Source: Saururus chinensis
Lineage: Eukaryota; Streptophyta; Magnoliopsida; Piperales; Saururaceae
Length of the DNA: 64,000 nucleotides
NCBI GenBank assembly: GCA_035235625.1
Contig: CP141148.1
Location: 20,771,057-20,835,056, forward strand
Reading direction: 5' to 3'
Below the pieces are notes generated by a model. The model was not told the origin of the DNA. It saw only the letters and a list, made by a program, of their open reading frames with translations, and did not search any database. The translations under genes and the position numbers were made by a program. Positions 49,707 to 60,728 of the stretch are shown here, piece by piece (within the stretch, counting starts at the first letter, position 1; every line of letters starts with the position of its first letter).

Positions 49707-50360
49707 CTGATTGGAAACTTCTTTAGATTCACAGCTTGAATAAACTTCCTTTTCCATCTCAACCTCAGAAGACCTTAATCCAGTATCAGATGTTTCCTGC
49801 AGCCTTTCATCCCGTTGACGAATATGGGCTCTGATGCTATATATATCTCTCAGCGTCGCTCTCAATTTTGGATTGCTTTGCTTCAGTGCATTAAGCATTT
49901 GTCGTGCTTTTGCACCGGTTGAACTCATTTCTTTAATTAGCAAGATCTCTTCCTCAGAAAAACGAACCATGGGTGGAGCAGGAATGAATTCTTTTGAAGG
50001 CTCGTGATTATGTCTCTCATTTATTATTTTTAATGCCCATAAACCATCTTTCATTTTCTTACCCACTATTTTGAAGGGGCAATTTGTTAAAATAGAACGT
50101 CTTTTCCTTTTGCTTTTGCCTTCACTAGCTTTTTTGTGATCACGGTATACACCGCCCCTATTACAGCCCAGAATCACTGTTCTTTCCTTCCTCGACTTCT
50201 TAATACATATGAGGTACCCCAGCTTCATAGCAACATTTCGAACATGTTCAATTAGCTCTTCTCGACTCCCAAAGCACTTGACTGATTGTGGATGCCTTGC
50301 TTCGCAATCAACAAACTCACCTCGACCATGGCCATCCATTAAATATGGGGAAACACACAC
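49707..50360 (-). CDS. FAR1-type DNA-binding domain, exon 2
   Basis: 218 codons between acceptor tttcatgttcag (50361) and donor CAG|GTAATC (49706). Zinc ligands C66, C94, H117 and H119, counted from the exon start, fall at exactly the same exon positions as in the large downstream exon. Residues 31-180 of the two exons are about 54% identical by hand count (81 of 150) without a gap. A Lys/Arg-rich stretch (KSKRKRR, 82-88) may serve nuclear import. After residue 180 the sequence becomes Glu/Ser-rich and unrelated. If a separate gene starts here, its start would be ATG at 50339-50337 (MDGHGRGEF). Reading through the donor adds about 31 residues to a stop at 49614. Confidence 0.8.
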
Positions 50361-52214
50361 CTGAACATGAAATAGAAAACAATAGTAAGTAGTATGAGCT
50401 TCAATTTGGATAGTGCTACACATGCCTCCTTATTAGACCTCCCCACCATCTCTCCTATGTACTTTCTCCCCGTCAGGGAAATAGTTAGATTCTCCAACCA
50501 TGTGAAAGTAAGGGATGGCAAGCAGGGCTAATAAGGAGGGATGAAAAGAACTTCCCTTCCATATTCACAAATGCTTTAAGAATCATGGGCAAAAAATAAA
50601 AAAAAAACTGCAAGACTCTCATATTGAGTTAGACGGTGCCAACAAAGGCACCTAATTTACGTATACATAAGAAAAAGGAACAAGCATGCAAACATCAAAT
50701 TTACATGTAAAACAACTAAAAAATAATCATTATAAACACACTTCATAAAAAAAAGGGGGCATTTCCACAAGTATAATAAACTGCCAAGTTAATCATATTA
50801 TGACAATCCTCAAATTAAATGGAGAAGTTCTGCCTTCATGATTGGTATATTTGCAGTTTTCTAGGTTATAAATCATTAGGATGTTGTTACTTAGGGGCTG
50901 TTTGGGTGCTGAATTGTTTAGAAACAGGTTTAGAATTTTTTAGAATTAATTCTAAAAAATTACAATTGAATGTGAATTACATTTGGTAATAGAATTTGTT
51001 AGAATAAATTCAAATGTGGCATCAAGCCCAATTTTAAAACTTTAAACAAATATAACTCTCTCTCCCAAACTCGGATATGCACGTTCTTGGTACCATTACA
51101 CTTCTAAATTCAAGCTCTATCAAACAAGATCTGACAAGGGTAGGTAATTTTGAACTTTCAAAGTGGGCTCTACCTATATAGCACATTTCTCAAGGCTTAA
51201 ATCAATATGAGAGATAACCATTGAAAAATAATAGAATCTGTAATTTTCAAAACGGGGGCTAGGAGATAGAATCTACTAAATCACCTCATTCGGTGATTTA
51301 AGCCGATTCAGACTCGAAACGGCTTGAATCAACTTCAGGGCTGAATTTTTAATTCTGCTTAGCTTCTACACACAAACTAGATTCTAATAATTCATGCCTG
51401 AATTGAGGCTGAATCTTACAAAAATTCAGTACACAAATAGCCCCTTAACATGCCAATATTTCTATTAGCACTATTATTCATGGTAATCATCAAATGTGTT
51501 AGTGTTGCAAATAGCATTGTTGACCTTTGATGTTAGAATGAGTATAATGTAAGGGTAATAATTCTACGAGAGTAGAATAAAGTATGAAGATTGACCAATT
51601 CAGTTTGATCTAAGTGGCTAGATGGAGGGCAAGGAGCCAGGGACAAGCCTTGGGTGACCCCTCTATCTCTCTCTCACCTGAATATCCGCTAGATTCTCGA
51701 AAGACCCTGACTTAGCTGAATTCAAATTTCAATCATTCTCTGTAGCGCACACACCTATGAAGCCAAATAAATTCAATAATTCAAGTGGCAAGTCCACAAA
51801 GATGATTCTCAATGCCTTTTATGGTTGCAAACGTAAATTAACTGAAATTGAGAAAGATTAAGGTATAATGCTTGGAGACATAACTGGCTCCAACTGGGAC
51901 TGGCTCTGCCAAGTTTTTCAAGTGGTTAGCAAGCCCTTAATGATTTTCGCTTTCTGGGCTAGTATAACCAAGTAATCCGACCTCTATCGCCTGAGCACTG
52001 CCAACTCTGGAAATGGCAACTCAGCCTTCGTCTTGTGTCTATTATGGACAAATCCAAGCATTAGGCTGGCTTGTGTTCCACACACTTTTGCTGTGTTACC
52101 AGCCAGATGAATAACATAAAAATGTTTCTCTTTACATAGATAAGTCCTGGTCGCCTGTAAAAAAAAAAAAACAGACTTTCTAGCGAATGTGAATCCGATG
52201 AAACAATAACTTAC
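50361..52214 (-). other. Intron 1 of the FAR1-like gene (1.85 kb)
   Basis: Donor GAG|GTAAGT at 52214, acceptor CAG at 50361, phase 0 on both sides. It holds the MITE at 50894-51444. A poly(A)-like run on the plus strand lies at 52159-52172. No further exon was recognised. Confidence 0.55.
50894..51444. mobile_element. Harbinger/Tourist-like MITE with TSD TTA
   Basis: Ends GGGGCTGTTTG and, read inward from the right, GGGGCTATTTG. The 3-bp TTA is duplicated at 50891-50893 and 51445-51447. 551 bp, no ORF. A diverged second copy lies at 52910-53329. Confidence 0.75.
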
Positions 52215-52688
52215 CTCCGAAATAGAGCACTCCCCGGACACAAATTCATCCTCTACCGGCGCAAAGACCGGCGGCCCCACGACCGAATCAGGATAGCCAG
52301 GATCAGAGTCTCCCCTCTGCGGCCTCCCGGCCCGATCGGCGTGCAGCCGCAACCCAGCGCGGGCCTTCCCCGCCAGTCTCCGCCACACCATCTCCCTCCG
52401 GACAGCGACTTCCACAGGCATGGTGTCGCATCCCGCGCCGGAGCACATCGCGGCAGCGGACTCCCGCAGCTGCCTCCGCAACCGCCCCCTCTCCGTCAGA
52501 ACCGAATCCAGGGTTTTGGAGTCACCGTCGACGCCAGCGCGGGAGACCGCGCAAGCCGGCAGAGGCGCCCAAGCATGGCCCGCGCCGGGCTCCGGGCGCT
52601 GCGCGAGGATCTGCTGCCGGCAGGCGAGCTCTCTCTCCACTGCGAACTCCAGCGGCATCAGCTGCTCCTGAACCGTGTCCCGCGCCAT
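52215..52688 (-). CDS. First exon of the FAR1-like gene, GC-rich, unrecognised N-terminal domain
   Basis: 158 codons from ATG at 52688 (A at -3, G at +4, a favourable context) to donor GAG|GTAAGT. It contains an internal repeat: residues 11-24 MPLEFAVERELACR and 90-103 MPVEVAVRREMVWR, separated by a Gly/Pro/Ala-rich linker. Such 'P-x-E-x-A-V-x-R-E' modules recall the N-termini of some plant C2H2/U1-type zinc-finger proteins, but that is memory only and no zinc finger is present. It lies in a CpG-rich island (about 52250-52830), typical of a gene's 5' end. Phase 0 at its donor fits exon 2. The alternative is an orphan exon of another gene. Overlapping ORFs on both strands are composition shadows. 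Confidence 0.6.
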
Positions 52689-52909
52689 GCTCTTGGTCGG
52701 CGCCTTTTACGCGTGGGCGGGCGGAATCTGATAATGCGAGCGTGGAAATGAGAGCTCCGGGGATTGAGAGGGCGAGAGAAGAAGCGAGTTGGACATGCGA
52801 GAGCTGACTGTAGACTTCTGGAGAGGGAAGAAAGGAAATGGGCCGCGGTAACTGATGCGGTACTGCACATGGCCCCATAGAGACCGGTGTGGACGGGGTT
52901 CAGAACTTC

Positions 52910-53329
52910 GGGTTGTTTGGACTGTATTTTTAAGCCTAAGTGAAATTTTTTAAAATTAATTTAAAAAATTTACTACTTAATGTGAATTAGGTTGATAGTA
53001 AATTTGAATATCATGTTAAATTATTTTAAAATTTTAAATTAATATAACTCTCTTTCTTGAATTTGGATATGCACTCTTAGTATTATTATCCTCCAAAATT
53101 CAACCTCCATCAAATAAGATCCCAATGTAGGTAATTTTAAACTTTTAAAGTGGGTCTTACCTATATGGACACATTTTTTAAGGCTCAAATCAATATAAAA
53201 AGTAACCGTTAAAAAATAACAAAATGTATAATTTCGAAATAAGAGCCCACCTTCTACACACAAACATGATTATGATAATTCAAGTCATAATTGGGGCGGA
53301 ATCGACGAAATGTTACACAAATAGCCCCC
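52910..53329. mobile_element. Second, diverged copy of the TTA-type MITE, upstream of the FAR1-like gene
   Basis: Ends GGGTTGTTTGG and ATAGCCCC. The interior aligns with the MITE at 50894-51444, for example 'aatataactctct', 'ggatatgcac', 'gtaggtaattt' and 'aggctcaaatcaatat'. The TSD is no longer readable. It begins about 220 bp upstream of the start codon, so it may form part of the promoter. Confidence 0.7.
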
Positions 53330-54460
53330 TACTCTGTAGGCTTTGGTTCCACTATGAGAGCACTAGCAACTATGGTTGTAGCCTAAGGGTTTTTAAAACC
53401 CTTAGGATCGGCCCGCCTACCCAGCTTGTAAAACAATGAGTAAGGGTTTTAAAATTTTTAGCCCATATGAGGGTAGGGCCAGGTTAGGGCTATGAACAAA
53501 AAAGCATGTCTACCCAGCTTGGCTCGTAGCCTGTTCCACATAGTAAAAATAAATGGAAAATTTTGTATTCATATTATTAGTTACCTCCCATTCACATATG
53601 TTAGATTCATCTAATGGCTTCCTATCAAAAGCAATAGTGTCAACATAGCCATAAAACCCTAATCCCTTCACCTAGGCCATCACTCTTCCCCCTCTCTATC
53701 TCTCATTTTGCTCTGCCACCTAGACCTCAGTGCCCTCGTTCTCATATCTCCCTCTCTCATTTCTATCGTCTCACTGCCTCAGGTCTTTGGATCGATTCTC
53801 TGCCCTCAAGTCTATGGATCGATCTGTTGCCCTTGTTCTACATCTCATATCATCACTATTCTCTTCTCCAAAGGCCACCCCTTGGCCCTCCCTGAAGCCC
53901 ACATGCAAGTAGCTTTTCTATGATGTCTAATTTAATTTGTTTGGCTCTCTAATTTGTAAAGAATCTGATGTTAATTTGTTGTCTAGGTTATTAATCTTAT
54001 AGATATGTAAAATCTACTATTAATTTACTTTTATCCTTTTGATTTCAATTGTCTAAAATTTGAGTATTATCTAAAATACGTTAATTCCTTTCTTGCTTTG
54101 TTATTTTTAGCTGTTTGATTTGTTTAAAAAACTATTGTTAATCTCCTCTCCTGCTTCTACAAGCTTATTAACTTGTTGTTTTTATCCTTCCTGCTTCATT
54201 TTTGTCTAAATTTTGTGATTCATTCCTATCTTGAATCTTGAATTGTAATTTTTAGCTATTTGATTTGTATACAAATTTGACGTTAATGTACATGCTTTGT
54301 ATTAGTTTGTTGTCATTAACTCCCTCTAATGTATTTCTTTTTCTAATGTTTAGCATATAAAATTTGTAATTGATTTCTGTTTTGCTAAATAACATTTAGT
54401 TGTGTGCTTTGTATAAAATTTATTGTTTGTTGTCCTCCTTCTCCATGGTTTTTTTTTTTT
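53330..54460. other. 5' flank of the hAT remnant, no gene recognised
   Basis: Pyrimidine-rich, AT-rich sequence. A 20-base T run followed by 'gtag' at 54450-54473 looks like a splice acceptor preceding the hAT coding remnant. No terminal inverted repeat could be matched to the right side. Confidence 0.35.
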
Positions 54461-54473
54461 TTTTTTGTAGAAA

Positions 54474-56330
54474 CCATAGAGAGTCTATAACCATGTTACC
54501 TTCAGCAACAACCCCACACAAGCAACCAAGTTTTTCAACACGAATCAATACACAACCAAGTTCTTTGACACTAACCAATTCTTCAACACGCTTTGATCCA
54601 CTTAGCACTACACCTACCCCTACGCCTCCCCCTTCAAAGTCAACACCATCTCCTAGTCAAGGTAGGAACGAACAAGGTAGAAGTACTTCATTTGTTTGGG
54701 ATCATTTCACGAAAGTTTAAGATGAAAATGGAATAAAAATAGGGGTAACATGCAATTATTGGAAGTCAACCCTTGACAAAAGTAGTAGAGATGGCACAAC
54801 TCATCTTCCAAGGCACATAAATAACCACTGTAAGAGAGCACCAAGTAGAGATGTTAGGCAACCACTCTTACTACTATTTTTGGTAATGTCTTTTACATTT
54901 GATCAATAGGTTAGTAGGGAAGCTCTTTCAAGGGCAATAATGGTGCATGAGTACCCTTTTAATATTGTCAATCACAAAACTTTTGTCAAATTTTGCAACC
55001 TCTTTTCAAAATAGTATCAAGGACTACAATAAGAAAGGATTGCGAAAAAATTTACACTAAAGAGAAGGTTGCATTGATGGATAGTTTTGAAAAACTTTCT
55101 TCTAGAGCTAGTATTACTTGTGATTTATGGAATTTAAATCAAAACTTTGGATACATTCGTGTGACTGCTTAGAGAAATCTTGTAAAAGACCTTAGAGAAA
55201 AGGGATCTATCCTTTTGGAAGGTAATATCTTCTATATACATTGTGCTGCCTATGTGCTAAATAAATTATTGTGCAGGTTGGACTCCAAAAGATATTTCAA
55301 AAGTTATTTTCCATGTTTGTGAGTCAGTCAAATATGTGAAAGTCTCAACTTCCCATTAATAAAAGTTTAATGAACTAGCAACTGAATTGGCAATTAATGT
55401 TGAAAAGGGTGTGATTTTAGATGTAAGCAATCAATGGAATTCGACTTATCTAATGTTAAGAGTATCTACTACCATATTGTGATGTTTTTATAAGGTTGGA
55501 AGAAGAAGATCTAGGTTATAGACATAAGCCTTCTAATGAGGAATGAGAAAGTGTTGCCTGTGTTAGCACATTTTTGCAGCATTTCTATGATGCAACAAAT
55601 TTATTTTGTAGAGTTGGTTATCCTACAACTCATTTATTTCTCAACGAAAGAGCCGCAATAAAGAAGTTATTACTTGGAGGTACAAGTTCTACGGAGTTCT
55701 TCTCAATCCTATGTCATACAAAATGCTAAGCAAGTTTGACAAATATTGGAGCAATTAACTAATCACTCATGACATTGCTCTAATCTTGGATCCTAGATAC
55801 AAGGGCAAGTTTTGAGATTCTATTTGACCCAATTACAAGGGAAAGAGATGGGGACCTTATGCTTAGAATGGAGTATGGTGGGTCTTCAATTGTTATATGA
55901 TCAATATAAGAGTAAAATATGTCCATTTGTGGACAGAGGTCTAGCGAGGTAAAAGCAAGTCCCTCAAATGATGAAGATGACATTCAATGATATTTGAAAG
56001 AAGAAAGATGTCCTAAAAACAATAAGAATGGTAAATCTAAGTTGGATTTATACTATGAAGGGAAGTTAGAAAGCATGGATACTGATTTGGACATTCTTTG
56101 TTGGTGGAAGATGAACTGAGACAACCTTCCAATTTTGGCAGCACTAGCACGAGATGTTTTAGTTGTTCATGTTACTACTATTGTTTCAGAATAAGCATTC
56201 ATCACTAGCGGATGGGTTCTAGATCAGTATAGAAGCCCTCTCTTGCACGAGATAATTGAATGGTTAATTTGTGCTCAGAATTGGTTGCATACTAACAAAA
56301 TGTTTGAGATTGTTTATGATTTGGATGATG
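54474..56330 (+). pseudogene. hAT-family transposase, decayed
   Basis: Plus-strand pieces in the family's order: a BED zinc finger (SFVWDHFTKV, then a CNYW...HLPRH...C pattern) at 54680-54840; REALSRAIMVHEYPF at 54915-54960; a SLTTDLW-like ASITCDLWNL at 55110-55135; VILDVSNQWNSTYLML at 55410-55465; IALILDPRYKGKF at 55771-55810; and the C-terminal dimerisation block with LARDVLVVHV and GWVLDQYRSPL at 56140-56240. In-frame stops (the first right after FTKV) and frameshifts separate them, so no active protein is expected. The Ser/Thr/Pro-rich open stretch at 54493-54720 is its N-terminal end. Confidence 0.8.
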
Positions 56331-56384
56331 AAGTCAATGGTAGTATAATAGAAGGTTGAGTTTTGTTCTTTGGTATGAACTATA

Positions 56385-56468
56385 CTACATCTGCCCTAAA
56401 TTGATAGCTCTATTTAGTTATTTAAAATGAACTAATTTAGTAGAGCTATCAATTTATGGCAGAGGGAG
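56385..56468. mobile_element. Stowaway-like MITE, 84 bp, TSD TA
   Basis: Nearly all of it is inverted repeat: CTACATCTGCCCTAAATT at the left and CTCCCTCTGCCATAAATT read inward from the right, flanked by TA at 56383-56384 and 56469-56470. No coding content. Confidence 0.75.
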
Positions 56469-56481
56469 TACTAACTAATTA

Positions 56482-56598
56482 CCACCTCCATCCCAAAATA
56501 ATTGTCATATATGGATTTTTAAAATGAACTAAAATATGAAACTAAGTTTGGGTCATTTTGAAAATCTAAATAGGACAGTTATTTTGGGATAAAGGGAG
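56482..56598. mobile_element. Stowaway-like MITE, 117 bp, TSD TA
   Basis: Termini CCACCTCCATCCCAAAATAA and, inward from the right, CTCCCTTTATCCCAAAATAA, flanked by TA at 56480-56481 and 56599-56600. It lies 13 bp from the preceding MITE. Confidence 0.75.
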
Positions 56599-56600
56599 TA

Positions 56601-57444
56601 TAAAGTTTTTAACTTTGTCATTGTTAGTCCCAAGCTTGGATGGCAAAGGAGGAGGGAAAACAGTTCTTATTTTATCTTACAAGATAAAAACTTACAAAAA
56701 CTGTGTGGTCCTATTTCTAAAAGGCAACATTTAACTTACGAAATCTGCAAAAGTAACAACTATGGTATAGTAAATGTCTTGAAATTAAAAATTTTGTCAT
56801 AATCAACCCCTTTCATGGGTTCTTTCTTTTGGCTTTGAGCTGATGGAGGTTAGTTTTTTCAAGAAACCCTCTATTAATTTTTCGTTCATTTGATTTTTGT
56901 TAATTCTAATAGTAGTGCTTTTAGCTCTCATTTCACCATATGCTAGCAAATTTTAATGAATCTTGGTGGGATAATGTTGTTCTGGATATTCTAATATGCA
57001 ACTAGTTTGGTGATACATTAAAACTATTCTTTTTTTTTATGAGAAAACTATTATTGTTTAATAATTCCACGCAATATTGATTGTTTGAGCCTATAATACT
57101 AATTGTATGGTGGCCTGATTTATAATTATTGTGGAAACAAGGTGCTGATTTCATGTTTGGACCTTCTTGGGAAAATCTATACAACAGGACCAATTTTTGT
57201 GATTGGCTAGGCTAGGTTTAGAAGTATCTATAGAAAATTGAAAAACTATATAGTGATTGAGTCAAAAAGATGTAAATGTTTTTGAATTACCAATATGAGT
57301 GCTTTCATATTACTAGGTATATGGGCAGGAATGCTCCCATAGTATTGTCATTGTCCAAAGGAAAATGTTTAGTTGCTGAAATAATTGGAAGGTGCCACGA
57401 ATTTATTGGGAAGGTGATAACATACCAAATCCCTAATTTCAGCA
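56601..57444. other. Intergenic, nothing recognised
   Basis: AT-rich sequence without recognisable coding or repeat features. The bases before the next element are CAGCA (57440-57444), its expected TSD if its right end is ever seen. Confidence 0.4.
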
Positions 57445-58535
57445 TGTAACATCCCTGATTTTTCTGCAAATTTTTTATAATTTACTGCTATTTTTTCTAC
57501 TATTTTTTGCTTATATTTTCGATAGAGAAATTTGACGCTTTGGTGTATTCGTATTTTTAATTGATCTTAATATTTGTAATGTAAGAGTCGGGAGTGGTGT
57601 TTAGCCACAGGTCATGGGCTTTGACACACTGCAGAGACATTCAGCTCGAAAACGGGAGAGAAAAGGATGAGACACGAAGGAGTGGAAAGAAAGAGAAGAA
57701 AAAAAATCCCATTTTCCTTGATTTTTATGTCGTTTGTTTTCAATGTTGGTTGCCACCCACTGATAGGCCTCTGGGTTGCCTCCTCAAGTCGGCAATGGTG
57801 AGGTATCGAGGTCTTGCTTCCCTTACCCCGAGCGGTTCTGATTTTCTTGATTGGCCAACCTACACCGGAGTAAAGTTTCTCATTTTTCCTTGGTGGCATC
57901 CATTCTCTACTGGTGGACATCGGACGACATAGTACAGATGTCCATTAGACTTGCCACGATCCGGCGATGGCTGGGTTGCCATCGTCTTTCAGGTCCTTTG
58001 CCTCCAACCATGTTTGGATGTTCATGGCCCAGTGAAAGCGTGTCTGCTACCCTAGTTCGGCATGCTCTCACCCCTGACTAAATCGAATCCCTTTGTTCTT
58101 TTTGCTAGGTTTTTGTAAGGACTCTCAATTTTTAAACTGGTTTTCGTTTCATTTTAATTATCGGTTATCGTGTGGTTAACATGTTTTCTTATTAATTCAG
58201 TGGTTTCAAAAATAAATGGTGTTTCTTATGGTTTTAATCAAAATCAACTTTACAGTTATGGGTTTTAAATGTTTTTGGGTCAAATCTGAATTTTTAGAAT
58301 TTTTCTTATTTTTCACTAATTTTCCAAAAATTAGGGTTTGGCGGGACCCCCTGTGGGCCCCACCGGCGAAATTTAGATTTTTGGACCAAATTAACCCAGA
58401 CATCAACACAAGCTTTTATAAAAAGTTTCATAATTTTCCCAGGTTTAATTAGTGCTCAAATAGTCAAAATACCCATTTTTAGCCCAAATTTCTATTCATA
58501 CCCCATTAGTTAATTATGTACACCCCAAGCCCTAC

Positions 58536-58543
58536 TATAAATA
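58536..58543 (+). promoter_or_regulatory. TATA box of LTR H
   Basis: TATAAATA lies 421 bp into the LTR and is preceded by a GC-rich 'gtgggccccaccgg' stretch at 58353-58367. Confidence 0.45.
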
Positions 58544-60547
58544 GAAAGAGCTGAGCCATTTCCATTTTGGGAATACGCTGGGAGAGGCTGATTAAGGCCT
58601 AATTCCCCAATTAGGCCTGAATTAGAAGGAGATTAAGGTATGTTTTCTTTAATTAAGCCTAAATCCTAGATTTTCTCCTAATCCGTTCTTAATCCATCAT
58701 TTCCCCTTTGTTTTGATTCAATTTTAAACATCAAAACCACTGATTTGCTTCTTTACTTCAAACCCTACATGTAAAAATTCGTTTTTAATGCTTAACAAAC
58801 CTTAGATCTAAGATTTCATTAAGGTTTTCTATGTTAAATCGATTTTAATGGAGTTTAACTTAAAACTCTATGTCTTTGGAAGGTTTTCAAGAAGGGTGAC
58901 CATCAAATCCAAACCTAATCAAGGGATAAGGTAATAGGTCTTTGAAATCTCTGTTTTCCTATGGTAAAAATCTTGATTTTATGGTTTATTTGGAATGGAT
59001 TCACTTAATTTAGTGCTTTAATGGTGAGATTAGTAAATCGTAATTTCTTATCCCGATTTCTTAGGGTTTTATCTTGATATGAGGTAGATTAGCTTTCTGG
59101 AAGGTATGATGGAATTTTAATGGCATTTGAGTTGTTAGATGGAGATTTTAAGTTTCATCAATGGAGTTTCGGTTTGAAATTTTGAAATGAAGAAGAAGGT
59201 CGAATCTGCCTTGTTGGCATTCGAACGGCCCTCCTGGATGTTCTAACAGCAACACTGCATTATCGGCATAATTCATGTTTAGCCAATCGAACGGCCCTCC
59301 TGGGCGTTTGAACAGCTACACAATAAAATTTACCATTGTTTGTATGTTGTTTATGTCGATGTCTCTACTCTAAAATATCATTTTTATGTCTATGTGGAGT
59401 GTTTTGAGCCAAAGTAAGCTACTGGAAGTGCATACTATTGATGTTTAGAAGTTGTGGTGTATGTTTAAAGTTATGTGAAATAGCTTGTAGTTGGATATAT
59501 TTGTTGGAATTACTATCTTGAAGATATGAGTGGTTGATTCCCTATGGTTTAAGTATGTTTTCAGTAGAGTTACAACATGTTAATCGACTGATATGTCATT
59601 ATAGGATGTGTTAAATGATGTGTGAATGTTAGTGTTATGCATAGACTCAAGTATGAAGTGAATGAACTTACATATGTTTAGCATGTGGGTAGGTTTTGAC
59701 TTTAGTAATGATTTTAATGATTTTTCTCCTATGATTTCCACTGGAATTCATGATTAGATGTTAATGCGCATGTGTAGTGTGATGGTGAGTTAATTACAAA
59801 GCATGTTGATATACATTAAGTGAGGTGTTTCTACTATGTACACACACACATGTGGGGTTAATGATTATGATGAGGCTTGATATTATAATTATGAATGATG
59901 CATGAGGGGCTGATGAGAGCACTTATCATGAATTAGGATTCATGTATGCCTTGCCCACGTATGTACCATGTTGCATGCATCATTAAAACGGATTTCAAAT
60001 TAAGGCTTTATCGAGATTAACCGAATTTAATCGATTGGATGCAATTTGGTGAAATTGCGTGCTGGATTAATCGGTCGTTTGCTTAATCGAAACTTGATTG
60101 GTCCGAAGGGAAATGTTTTATTATGAGTTCCTTTGTGGAACATGTGCACTCCCCGGGTTGAGTCTAGTTAAATGGAATTGTGTGGGGACGGGTATGTACT
60201 TGTCTTGCGGATTGAGATTATTATGATTGTCTTCTGGACCATGAGAATCCAGTGTGGTACGTTATGTGCACTAGCTACCACATGTTCTAGGGTTTCCTGT
60301 GTGGAAACTCAGACTCTCCCCCACCGCAGGAGATGTCCCTGGGCAAACACCCTGCTCTAGGTTCTCTATGTGAGAATGGGACATCCTTGGCCCAGATCGT
60401 CTAGGGCGAGCAGCTTTAGGGGCCGACAACCCCAATCTTCTTATATTCTTGTGTAGAATTTGGACCATGACACACCTTCGTGGCCATGTCTGTGTTCCCG
60501 TCTGTGTGACACTAAATTGTGCTTACTTCTTGATGGAGGCATTCTTT

Positions 60548-60728
60548 ATATGATGTTGATGCATGATCTGAAATGTAGGTTAGAGATACATCTCATGCAG
60601 GTTTATATGATGTTGATGCATGATATGAAATGTATGTTAGAGATACATCTCATGCAAGTTTATATGATGTCGATGCATGATCTGAAATGTTTGTTAGAGA
60701 TACATCCCATGCAGGTTTATATGAGGTT
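60548..60728. repeat. Tandem repeat, three units of 57 bp
   Basis: The unit begins 'atatgatgttgatgcatgat' and recurs at 60548, 60605 and 60662, with a partial fourth. Because 57 is divisible by three it gives a 19-residue repeated peptide in a short plus-strand ORF, but nothing else suggests that it is coding. It lies inside LTR H. Confidence 0.8.

Larger units (their letters stand above)
42403..52688 (-). other. Three-exon FAR1/MULE-derived gene (gene span)
   Basis: Assembled from splice signals and phase: exon 1 52688-52215, intron 1 52214-50361 (GTAAGT...CAG), exon 2 50360-49707, intron 2 49706-44523 (GTAATC...CAG), exon 3 from 44522. Every junction is phase 0 and the frame stays open throughout, giving 158 + 218 + 691 = 1067 residues with two FAR1-type DNA-binding domains. 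If a terminal intron (42483-42407) is removed, the stop is a TGA at 42405-42403. FAR1-family proteins are nuclear regulators derived from Mutator-like transposases; here DNA binding is predicted from domains only. Exon 1 could belong to a different transcript, and the two FAR1 exons to separate genes; a spliced transcript would decide. Confidence 0.6.

Noticed and set aside
52341-52878. Long ORFs on the plus strand and in other minus frames over the GC-rich first exon
   Set aside because: They are shadows of the 158-codon exon; only that frame has a good start context, an internal protein repeat and a phase-matched donor.
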